The translations under genes and the position numbers were made by a program. Shown piece by piece: positions 57,198 through 64,000 of a stretch of 64,000 nucleotides of DNA. Origin of the DNA: CAYNST01 sp964434105 (GTDB lineage: Bacteria > Pseudomonadota > Gammaproteobacteria > Pseudomonadales > Cellvibrionaceae); assembly GCA_964434105.1 (NCBI GenBank), contig CAYSTJ010000019.1, positions 1-64,000 on the forward strand. The letters run 5' to 3'. How positions within the stretch are numbered: position 1 is the stretch's first letter; every line of letters starts with the position of its first letter. The notes beneath the pieces are model-generated. The model had not been told where the DNA came from. It worked only from the letters and a program-made list of their open reading frames with translations, and did no database searches.

Positions 57198-59846
57198 TCA
57201 GAGACTGCGATTGACCATTTCATACACATCGTTGGACAGATGACCTGAATCAACGATTCGTTGCAGCTCCCGCTTCATCAGGCTCTGGCGGCACTCATCA
57301 TAACGTCGCCACTTTGAAAGCGGCGTCACCAATCTGGACGCTATCTGCGGATTCAATCGGTTTAACGTGATGATCTGATCCGCAAGGAACGCATAGCCAT
57401 CACCGGTTGCATCGTGGAAGTTAACCAGGTTCTGATTGCTGAAAACGCCGATTAAACTTCGTATTTTGTTAGGGTTTTTTATGTCGAATGCCGGCGATAG
57501 CATAAGCGCTTTGACTTTCTTCAGGGTCATCCTGTCCGGATCACTCGCCTGAACCGATAGCCACTGGTTTACTACCAGCGATTCATGCTGCCACTTATCA
57601 AAGAACTGTCGAAGAGCCTCCTCTTTGCCCTGCGCGATAGCGGCATGTTGACTATGAACAATTGCCGTCAGCGCACCCAGCACTTCGGTCATATTGCTGC
57701 CGTCATAAAACTGGCTTAAACATATACTGTGAACCTGCGGATCGTCCAGCTGCATCAGATAGTTCAGCGCGCGATTTTGCAGGCTACGCAATGCAACGCT
57801 TTTTGCATCGACGGCTGTAGAACCATTGAGCGCGGCCCTGGAGCGTTTATAGGCTGCCATAAAGCCCGACCGCAAAGCCTCCGCCATCTTCGCTTTGACA
57901 GACTGCCGCGCCAGATGTATAGCCTCGACGTCAACCTGTGTGAACTGATCCCCAATATAGCTCTCCGCCGGCAAATCAAGCATCATTGCGACCATGGCTT
58001 CATCCAGGCTTTCGTCTCTCAATAATGCATCGTAACCCGCCAGCAGTTGTTCCAGGAGGGCGTCACCGGAACCTTGCATGACGGACTTGATGGTGAGCAT
58101 CGCCAGCTGTTGGGCAGCATCCCAACGACAGTATCCGTCGTCTTCATTGCGCATCAAACGGTTAAGGTCCTCGGGCGAGTAGTCAAATACAAGCTTGACC
58201 GGGGCCGAAAAATTTCGCAGCAAGGCAGGTACCGGCTTCTCGAAGACATTATGAAAACAGAATGTCTGTTCGTTTTCCGTCAATTCCAGTACCGTGTTTG
58301 AGGCTGTGCCATCGCCGTTCGCTTGAGGCTCCAGGCACAGCGGGAGGGGACCTGCCTTGCCCACCAGACCCATCGCCACTGGCACAAGAAAAGGCTGCTT
58401 TTCCTGTGCCGTCGCCTCTGGTGTATCCGGACATTCCTGTTTGATATGCAGGGTGTACCTATGACTCCCGGCATCATAGTGACCTGTCACTGACAGCGTC
58501 GGAGTGCCCGCCTGACGATACCAGAGCATAAATTGGCTGAAGTCGCGGCCGGAAACGGTGGCCATTGCATCAATGAAATCTTCAATGGTGACTGCCTGGC
58601 CATCGTGCCGGTGGAAATATAAATCCGCACCTTTTCGGAATAGTTCGGGCCCCAGCAGGGTATGGATCATACGAACGACTTCCGCACCCTTTTCGTAGAT
58701 TGTCAGGGTATAGAAATTGGAGATTTCGATAAACGATGGTGGTTGCACCGGATGGGCCATGGGGCCTGCATCTTCGGCAAACTGCGCAGTCCGGAGCAAT
58801 TGAACGTCCTCAATTCGTTTGACGGTGCGCGAACCCATATCAGCCGAAAATTCTGCATCCCGAAAGACCGTGAAGCCCTCTTTCAGGCTTAATTGAAACC
58901 AGTCCCGGCAGGTCACGCGGTTGCCTGACCAGTTGTGAAAATACTCGTGTGCAACGACCGCTTCCACTCGCTGAAATCCGGCGTCCGTCGTAGTGGCCGG
59001 GTTGGCCAGTACGCAGGAGGTGTTAAAAATATTAAGGCCTTTGTTCTCCATGGCGCCCATATTAAAATCATCGACTGCGACTATCATGTAAATATCAAGA
59101 TCATACTCGCGTCCGTACACTTCCTCATCCCAGCGCATCGCGTTTTTCAATGCGTCGACCGCGTGCGCGCACTTATCAAGATCCTTTTCTTCCACGTAAA
59201 TGTGAATGGCTACATCGCGTCCCGATACCGTGGTGAACGAATCCGTCACGCGCGACAAGTCACCGCCGACCAGCGCAAAAAGATACGCCGGCTTCGGAAA
59301 AGGATCGTGCCAGGTCAACCAATGACTACCGTCCGGATGCGTTCCGGCATCAACGGGATTGCCATTAGACAGCAAAACCGGAAAGCGGGCAGCGTCGGCC
59401 CGAACTGTGGTTGTAAAGACACTTAAAACATCAGGTCGATCCAGAAAAAACGTGATCTTGCGAAAACCCTCAGCTTCGCACTGCGTGCAATACAGGGTTC
59501 GAGAGCGGTACAACCCTTCCAGACTCGTATTCAGATGGGGTTTAATGCGCACTTTCGAACGAAGACAAAATTTATCAGGCACATCCGGAATGCTTAAACC
59601 GGACGCCGTTAGCTCGAAAGAGGATGGGCTCAATGGTTCACCATCCACTTCCAGTGAGAGCAGCTCCAGATCCTGGCCGTGCAGGTTCAGAGGGTCCGAA
59701 TGACTCCCCTGTCGCTCAATATTCAAGCTGGCAGTAACAACCGTTTCATCGTCTCCCAGTTCAAAGTGCAATGCGGTGCGAGGAATCAGGAAGCGCGGCG
59801 GCTGATAGTCTTTTAGAAAAATCTGGTCGGGTTTGCCGTCAGTCAT
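57198..59846 (-). CDS. pepN: Aminopeptidase N (M1 zinc metallopeptidase)
   Basis: PepN removes N-terminal residues from cytosolic peptides downstream of ATP-dependent proteases. The 882-residue protein matches the E. coli-type length. The exopeptidase motif GAMENKGLN and the zinc site HEYFHNWSGNRV with the distant glutamate in LSLKEGFTVFRD are intact. The C-terminal helical domain (about 550-882: DDGYCRWDAAQQLAMLTI onward) is the PepN cap. The gene follows yeaC by 20 bases on the same strand. Confidence 0.97.
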   Translation of the reverse strand: MTDGKPDQIFLKDYQPPRFLIPRTALHFELGDDETVVTASLNIERQGSHSDPLNLHGQDLELLSLEVDGEPLSPSSFELTASGLSIPDVPDKFCLRSKVRIKPHLNTSLEGLYRSRTLYCTQCEAEGFRKITFFLDRPDVLSVFTTTVRADAARFPVLLSNGNPVDAGTHPDGSHWLTWHDPFPKPAYLFALVGGDLSRVTDSFTTVSGRDVAIHIYVEEKDLDKCAHAVDALKNAMRWDEEVYGREYDLDIYMIVAVDDFNMGAMENKGLNIFNTSCVLANPATTTDAGFQRVEAVVAHEYFHNWSGNRVTCRDWFQLSLKEGFTVFRDAEFSADMGSRTVKRIEDVQLLRTAQFAEDAGPMAHPVQPPSFIEISNFYTLTIYEKGAEVVRMIHTLLGPELFRKGADLYFHRHDGQAVTIEDFIDAMATVSGRDFSQFMLWYRQAGTPTLSVTGHYDAGSHRYTLHIKQECPDTPEATAQEKQPFLVPVAMGLVGKAGPLPLCLEPQANGDGTASNTVLELTENEQTFCFHNVFEKPVPALLRNFSAPVKLVFDYSPEDLNRLMRNEDDGYCRWDAAQQLAMLTIKSVMQGSGDALLEQLLAGYDALLRDESLDEAMVAMMLDLPAESYIGDQFTQVDVEAIHLARQSVKAKMAEALRSGFMAAYKRSRAALNGSTAVDAKSVALRSLQNRALNYLMQLDDPQVHSICLSQFYDGSNMTEVLGALTAIVHSQHAAIAQGKEEALRQFFDKWQHESLVVNQWLSVQASDPDRMTLKKVKALMLSPAFDIKNPNKIRSLIGVFSNQNLVNFHDATGDGYAFLADQIITLNRLNPQIASRLVTPLSKWRRYDECRQSLMKRELQRIVDSGHLSNDVYEMVNRSL

Positions 59847-59866
59847 TAGGTTGTCTCGTAAAATAT

Positions 59867-60124
59867 TTATTTCAGGATTCGCACGGGCGTCTCGTCCGGA
59901 ACGTCATGTGTTCCACATGAACCCTTCGGCGGTGCGACATAGCCCGTGCGTTGTTCCGGGGGCAGATGTCGATATTCATGGCGAATAATGGCCTGCATGC
60001 ATATTTCCAGCTGGTTCGCTGTGAGTGGTGTGCCATTTGGCCACTTGCCCAGTTCAATCGCCTGCCGGAACCTGTCGTAAATCTCGGCCGATATGAGGCC
60101 TGATGAGTTGTCGAGCTGACTCAT
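59867..60124 (-). CDS. DUF1315 (YeaC-like) protein
   Basis: An 85-residue soluble protein of the YeaC/DUF1315 family, with YDRFRQAIELGKWPNGTPLT, CMQAIIRHEYRHLPPEQRTGYV and a C-terminal cysteine segment. The family has no known function but often sits next to pepN or msrB. Its ATG overlaps the rhomboid TGA (ATGA at 60121-60124), so it is coupled to the protease gene upstream. Confidence 0.88.
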   Translation of the reverse strand: MSQLDNSSGLISAEIYDRFRQAIELGKWPNGTPLTANQLEICMQAIIRHEYRHLPPEQRTGYVAPPKGSCGTHDVPDETPVRILK

Positions 60125-61041
60125 AAGTCGCTATCTTCCCGTTTTGGATAATCCGCTGACGAGCGATCGCCCGCCGAACTATGTGGTGGCGCGTGATAGG
60201 GGCTGGGCGGCAACGGTAACATCAGACCAAGTACGATTCCTGCGAACAGCCCGCCGAGGTGGGCGCCGTTGGCAATGCTGATATCAAAAGCAAACCCAAA
60301 CACATTGAAAATACCTGCCAAAAGCGAGATGCCGCCCAATATGTATATTCCCCTGGGCAAACGCAAGAGCGGGTGACGGCTCTTGCGGTAGAGCACGCCG
60401 ATCATGCCCAGGAATCCGAAGAGTACACCGGAAAGCCCACCGAAAAGACTCGCGGACGTCATCATGTATTGCGCCAGGTTGGATACGATTGCCAGCACCC
60501 CGATGAGAAAAAGATAACGTTTGGCGCCCACAAATACTTCCAGTCGCCGCCCCAGCTCCCAGATGGCCATACCATTAAACAGAATATGCCAAAATGAAAA
60601 ATGTATGAATATGGGGGTAATCAATCGCCACCATTGCCACTTCTGAATATAAGTCTCCTGAAACGTGGCATATTCAATACCCAGATGATGAAAAATAACC
60701 TGGGTGAAAGACAGGTACTGAATCAGAGGCACGGTAAGATCCCAGCGGAAAATGCCGAATCCGAGCAGACCCAACACAACCAGTGCTGCCGTTACAGGGA
60801 AAACTTTGAGCTTGCCGGGCTCTCCGTCCCGCCGGATCGATGCTTCGGACTGCTCTACCTGTTGCCCGGACAGGCGTGCGAGAAATGACCTGACCTTGGG
60901 CGCCTGCGGTGGGTCCACATAAAGGTGTTGATGGCGACCGTCTTCCACTATTTCGTGTCTGATGCCGCGCTCCAGCAAATGGAGGCTGATAAAAGAAATA
61001 TTCTGCTGTAGCGGAAAGCTCGCTATATAAATAAATTCCAC
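60121..61041 (-). CDS. Rhomboid family intramembrane serine protease
   Basis: A protein of about 306 residues. A GlpG-like N-terminal cytosolic domain (about 1-85) precedes six transmembrane segments (about 100-290). The rhomboid motifs are HFSFWHILFNGMAIWELGRRLE in the second helix region, GGLSGVLFG with the catalytic serine and ANGAHLGGLFAG with the catalytic histidine. I start it at GTG 61041, which has AAGGT upstream and lies 19 bases after the phosphoesterase stop; the frame is open to 61182 but would overlap that gene. A proline/serine-rich tail (about 272-306) ends the protein. Substrates are unknown. Confidence 0.88.
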   Translation of the reverse strand: MEFIYIASFPLQQNISFISLHLLERGIRHEIVEDGRHQHLYVDPPQAPKVRSFLARLSGQQVEQSEASIRRDGEPGKLKVFPVTAALVVLGLLGFGIFRWDLTVPLIQYLSFTQVIFHHLGIEYATFQETYIQKWQWWRLITPIFIHFSFWHILFNGMAIWELGRRLEVFVGAKRYLFLIGVLAIVSNLAQYMMTSASLFGGLSGVLFGFLGMIGVLYRKSRHPLLRLPRGIYILGGISLLAGIFNVFGFAFDISIANGAHLGGLFAGIVLGLMLPLPPSPYHAPPHSSAGDRSSADYPKREDSDL

Positions 61042-61060
61042 ATTGCTACCTTCGTAAGTG

Positions 61061-62038
61061 CTACATGTCGGGGTCGACATATACCCACACAAATTTGTCT
61101 TCACGTAACGGCTTTTCGCCGTCGTAGCGATAGCATACCAATCGCCCATACTTGACCGCACTGTAATCCAGGCAGGCGACATTAGCCTTCAGCGGCCGCG
61201 GTTTGCCGTGCAGCCAGTAATGACCAAAAAACACCGGCGGCTCCTTCTCCCCATAGTGCAACAACTGAGCCTTTTCGTCTGGTGAGAGCAATCGATCTGC
61301 AATGTGGGGTGGCAGCGGATCTGGTTGAAAAACAACATCACGATAGGTTTTGGGGTTAACCGCCCAAAATTTGGTTCGGAACGAATTCCGTATATACCCG
61401 TCACGACTGGTCATTTTCATACCGTCCGGCAACTTTAAATCAATGCCACGTGTCAATCGATCCAAAAACTGCCCGGCAAAGCCGGACTTATCAACGGACT
61501 CCCTGATAAAAGCGGCGTCTACGCAGTTACTGCCATAGCGACGTTTATATTCCTGAATAAGCTGTTGATCCCAGCAGGCATGAACGACCCTGAAGCCAGG
61601 CATTTCGACAAATAACGGTAAAGTCTGAAACCATTCGAGATAACTGCGCCATTCCTCGGGGTACCCTGCAAACTGCTCCAGTGTTTCCGCGATCAACCGA
61701 TTATGACGGCTTGTGTGGGGTCTGACATAAGTATCCCGCCGTTCGACCGGCATGGTATAGCCGATCGCATTATATTCATGGTTGCCCATCAAGCATAATG
61801 CTGCCTGGTTATCGGTCATGTTCCGGACAATTTTCAATGCATCCCGAATGTGCGGCCCCCGGTCAACGACATCGCCAAGAAATATCGCAAAGCGACTGTC
61901 GTGTCGGTAAACGCCATTTAGGTCGCGATATCCGAGCGCTTCCAATAACTTGACCAATGTATTGGCGCAGCCATGGATATCCCCAATGATATCGTAACCC
62001 GTAAAACTACCAGGCGGCGCTACATAGCCCGTCGGCAT
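61061..62038 (-). CDS. Metallophosphoesterase, PPP/ApaH-like
   Basis: A 325-residue calcineurin-like phosphoesterase with the PPP-family metal motifs DIIGDIHGCANTL (GDxHG), LGDVVDRGP (GDxVDRG) and MGNHEYNAIG (GNHE), plus a histidine in FFGHYWLHG. It could hydrolyse dinucleoside polyphosphates or phosphoproteins; it is longer than ApaH and closer to PrpE-like proteins. It is next to nadK on the same strand with a 12-base gap, as in Pseudomonas-like genomes. Confidence 0.85.
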   Translation of the reverse strand: MPTGYVAPPGSFTGYDIIGDIHGCANTLVKLLEALGYRDLNGVYRHDSRFAIFLGDVVDRGPHIRDALKIVRNMTDNQAALCLMGNHEYNAIGYTMPVERRDTYVRPHTSRHNRLIAETLEQFAGYPEEWRSYLEWFQTLPLFVEMPGFRVVHACWDQQLIQEYKRRYGSNCVDAAFIRESVDKSGFAGQFLDRLTRGIDLKLPDGMKMTSRDGYIRNSFRTKFWAVNPKTYRDVVFQPDPLPPHIADRLLSPDEKAQLLHYGEKEPPVFFGHYWLHGKPRPLKANVACLDYSAVKYGRLVCYRYDGEKPLREDKFVWVYVDPDM

Positions 62039-62050
62039 CTGATCGACCTC

Positions 62051-62941
62051 CTATAGCACATAACCACCGCCATGCGACGCCCAACCGAGTTTGGTGCGAC
62101 ACACTTCATAAAAATCGTGTCCTCTGGGGTGGACGAGTTGCAGTTTTTCCGGCTTTTTTCGGACGATGATCGTGTCGCCTTCGGTAGTAACCACGTGCGT
62201 CTGGCCATCACAGGTTACATGCGGGCTTATGTCGCGCTGATCTCCCACAATAATCCTGATTTCGGCGTCACCCTGCGCCACTATGGGCCGGCTGCTGAGG
62301 TTATGCGGATTGAGCGGAACAACCACAATGGCGTCCAGCTGGGGATGCATCAGCGGGCCGCCAACACTCAACGAGTATGCCGTTGAGCCAGTCGGCGTTG
62401 ATATGATGAGCCCATCCGAGCGCTGACGATAAACAAATTCATTGTCAATATACAACTCAAAATCGATCATACGGATAAACTGGCCCGGATGGAGCACTAC
62501 ATCATTGAGCGCTGAGCCGGCGCCTATCACATGATCGTCGCGCACCACGGTGCAATCCAGGAGAAAGCGCCACTCCGATGTGAACTCACCGTTTAGAACC
62601 CGACCGACCTTCTCTTCGATTTCGTCAGGCAATACATCTGTCAAAAACCCGAGACGACCGCGATTAACCCCAAGGAGGGGCACCCCCGTATGGCACATAC
62701 TTCGTGCGGCGCTGAGGAGGCTGCCATCCCCCCCAACCACTATTATCAAGTCACAATGACTGGCCAGCTGTTCCCGTGGCATTTGGGGAACCTTCGTCAC
62801 CGGCGCAGTTGCTGCGGTCTCATCATCCATAAACAGTTCCACACCGCATTTTTGCAGGAAAAAGATCAGGCGCTGGAGTGAATAGTACGCGGCTTCGCTG
62901 CCAGGCCGGCCGATCAGCCCTACTCGGGAAAAATGGCTCAT
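62051..62941 (-). CDS. nadK: NAD kinase
   Basis: NadK phosphorylates NAD+ to NADP+ in the cytosol. The 296-residue protein has the GGDGS motif in IIVVGGDGSLLSAAR, NRGRLGFLTDV, the ribose-binding SALNDVVLHPG and DGLIISTPTGSTAYSLSVGGP. The start is ATG 62941, with a TTG codon directly before it. It heads the group nadK-phosphoesterase-rhomboid-yeaC-pepN on the minus strand. Confidence 0.96.
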   Translation of the reverse strand: MSHFSRVGLIGRPGSEAAYYSLQRLIFFLQKCGVELFMDDETAATAPVTKVPQMPREQLASHCDLIIVVGGDGSLLSAARSMCHTGVPLLGVNRGRLGFLTDVLPDEIEEKVGRVLNGEFTSEWRFLLDCTVVRDDHVIGAGSALNDVVLHPGQFIRMIDFELYIDNEFVYRQRSDGLIISTPTGSTAYSLSVGGPLMHPQLDAIVVVPLNPHNLSSRPIVAQGDAEIRIIVGDQRDISPHVTCDGQTHVVTTEGDTIIVRKKPEKLQLVHPRGHDFYEVCRTKLGWASHGGGYVL

Positions 62942-63276
62942 CAAATTTTATCCAGGAATATATAATGTAAACAAAGACCAGCCTGGGCAATGCAAATTCC
63001 AGTCAAACCGCATTATCCGATCGCCGGCAGACCCAAGTTTACTGAATTGCCTGCCAGGATGATACGCATGGCGGTCGGTAATCGCCAGCGGCCGGTCCAG
63101 GCAGCCCGCAGGCGCTTTCAGCGAAGAGCCCGGCCCGACTACGCTGGATTGGTGCAGGCGGCCTGCCGTGCGCCGCAAGTTACCAGCGCGAATGATGAGA
63201 GACTGAGGGCCAACAGGCTTCGTTACGAAAAAAGCCTGCGCACGAAGAGAGCGTAGAATATTACGCCATAGACCGG
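62942..63276. other. 335-bp gap with a possible terminator hairpin
   Basis: No convincing gene. A hairpin CAGGCTT / AAGCCTG (63214-63238) lies 39 bases past the stop of the cNMP-binding/rhodanese gene and could be its terminator, though its T-run is inside the loop. A plus-strand frame at 62990-63256 is arginine-rich with no ribosome binding site, and I do not call it. The nadK promoter should lie near 62945-63000. Confidence 0.5.
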
Positions 63277-64000
63277 TCAGGCTTTGCTGACCAGCCCGTT
63301 TTTGAGTACATAGCGCGTATCATTCACCAGCTGGTATTGCATTCCCGAACCAACCAGACCGCCCTTGAGCGCCAGGGTTTTGAACCCGTGACTCGCCAGA
63401 AGGTGTGCTGCCGCGCGGCTTCGCCGGCCGGTATCACAGTACATAACATAGGGGATAGCCGGGTTTAATCGGCCCATTTTGCTGCCCAGTGCACCCAGCG
63501 GTATATTCGTCGACAGTACAAGATGGCCCGCGTTGTATTCTTCTGCCGTGCGCACATCGATAAAAACTGGTGTTTCGCTTAGATTGTGGAGGCTTTCTTC
63601 CTCAACTTCATCGATTTGCGGTTCATTCAGGAGAAGATTGAAATCATCTTTCTCCAGGCGCTCCAAAATGCCATCCGTCAGCATTTCGACTGTTGCATTT
63701 CGGGTCGTCGCCTGAATCATCGCGTCTTCGCCGAAGCACCGCCCATCGGCGATATCCGCCAGGTGGCGAATCTTTCCCCCCGCTTCCTGGCGGAATACGC
63801 GTGCGACCCCCGTCCGAATAAAATAGCAGCAATGTCCCGGCTCACCCTGACGAATAATGACCTCACCTTTCCCCGCCGGCTGAGTGGTCATCCGGTCAAG
63901 GATTTGACCTGCATTTATCGGTGGAACCTTAAGGAACAGATTGGAATTCAGCACGGTTTTTATCCATTCGCGATCCTGGACGTGCCCGGACGAATGTGCC
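63277..64000 (-). CDS. Cyclic-nucleotide-binding domain fused to rhodanese, 5' end cut by window
   Basis: The frame stays open through the window edge at 64000, so the protein starts outside. The visible 240 residues begin in a linker (GHVQDREWIKT) followed by a cNMP-binding domain (PAGKGEVIIRQGEPGHCCYFIRTG, then DGRCFGEDAMIQATTRNATVEML) and a rhodanese domain near the C-terminus (FIDVRTAEEYNAGHL; active loop CDTGRRSRAA). A GTG at 63954 could start a shorter product, but it would cut off the conserved DREWI linker. Related proteins often have a further N-terminal domain. It may couple cyclic-nucleotide levels to sulfur transfer, which is inference; no DNA-binding domain is visible. Confidence 0.85.
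   Translation of the reverse strand, partial: AHSSGHVQDREWIKTVLNSNLFLKVPPINAGQILDRMTTQPAGKGEVIIRQGEPGHCCYFIRTGVARVFRQEAGGKIRHLADIADGRCFGEDAMIQATTRNATVEMLTDGILERLEKDDFNLLLNEPQIDEVEEESLHNLSETPVFIDVRTAEEYNAGHLVLSTNIPLGALGSKMGRLNPAIPYVMYCDTGRRSRAAAHLLASHGFKTLALKGGLVGSGMQYQLVNDTRYVLKNGLVSKA

Noticed and set aside
62990..63256. Plus-strand arginine-rich 88-residue frame
   Set aside because: No ribosome binding site and no domain; the arginine richness fits a chance GC-rich reading.
1..64000. CRISPR arrays, prophage genes, integrases or full insertion sequences
   Set aside because: No evenly spaced direct repeats, no phage structural genes and no transposase or integrase motifs were seen on either strand.

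Overview
The window reads as a chromosome segment of a free-living, polysaccharide-using gammaproteobacterium of the Pseudomonadales/Cellvibrionales type. The evidence is the run of housekeeping genes in neighbourhoods familiar from Pseudomonas-like genomes: glnS-cysS next to ppiB and lpxH, acnB near miaE, gloB/methyltransferase/rnhA/dnaQ with mltD, fimL-nudC, metH with the siroheme sulfite reductase and DUF934 pair, and pepN-yeaC-rhomboid-phosphoesterase-nadK. No phage, plasmid, CRISPR or transposase gene is visible.

Layout. 1-2840: truncated tRNA-Pro, then folD, rsuA and rsmC. 2867-3715: rhodanese and a small heat-shock protein with a clear sigma-32 promoter. 3814-14942: a beta-mannan utilisation locus made of a GH5 endo-mannanase lipoprotein, a secreted SGNH acetylesterase, a cellobiose/mannobiose 2-epimerase, a GH130 mannosylglucose phosphorylase, a LacI regulator and a second AGE-fold isomerase, with an RluA-type pseudouridine synthase and a membrane-anchored S33 hydrolase coupled to the tail. 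The inferred pathway is deacetylation, endo-cleavage to mannobiose, epimerisation to mannosylglucose, phosphorolysis to mannose-1-phosphate plus glucose, and mannose isomerisation. No transporter for the pathway is in the window. 15121-23701: tRNA-Pro(CGG), trmH, DAHP synthase, nfuA, metH, glutaredoxin, DUF2970 and a cyclase-FHA protein. 23817-31178: a 40-residue membrane protein, sulfite reductase/DUF934, a rimK/aspartoacylase-like pair, sohB, a membrane protein and nudC. 31237-41607: fimL, dnaQ-rnhA-methyltransferase, gloB-mltD, an HDOD protein, djlA and a fructosamine kinase. 41651-50731: DnaJ-related gene, cysS, glnS, ppiB, lpxH, miaE, DUF1289 and acnB. 50832-64000: an SRPBCC-dienelactone hydrolase fusion, patatin, NfeD-like protein, a TonB-domain lipoprotein divergent from an exported methyltransferase, YceI, cytochrome b561, pepN, yeaC, rhomboid, phosphoesterase, nadK and a cNMP-binding/rhodanese protein that runs off the right end.

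The least expected feature is a family of short non-coding mobile elements in three copies (9509-9729, 18080-18220, 54192-54404). They share 12-bp inverted ends starting GTAAC, a common interior and about 8-bp flanking direct repeats. They look like MITEs moved by an IS66-like transposase. One splits the mannan locus into two transcription units, one is an internal deletion form in front of metH, and one abuts the stop codon of the TonB-domain lipoprotein gene. Gene starts were chosen by ribosome binding site, overlap with the upstream gene and family N-terminus, and several use GTG or TTG. All assignments rest on motif recognition in the translated sequence; no database search was run.
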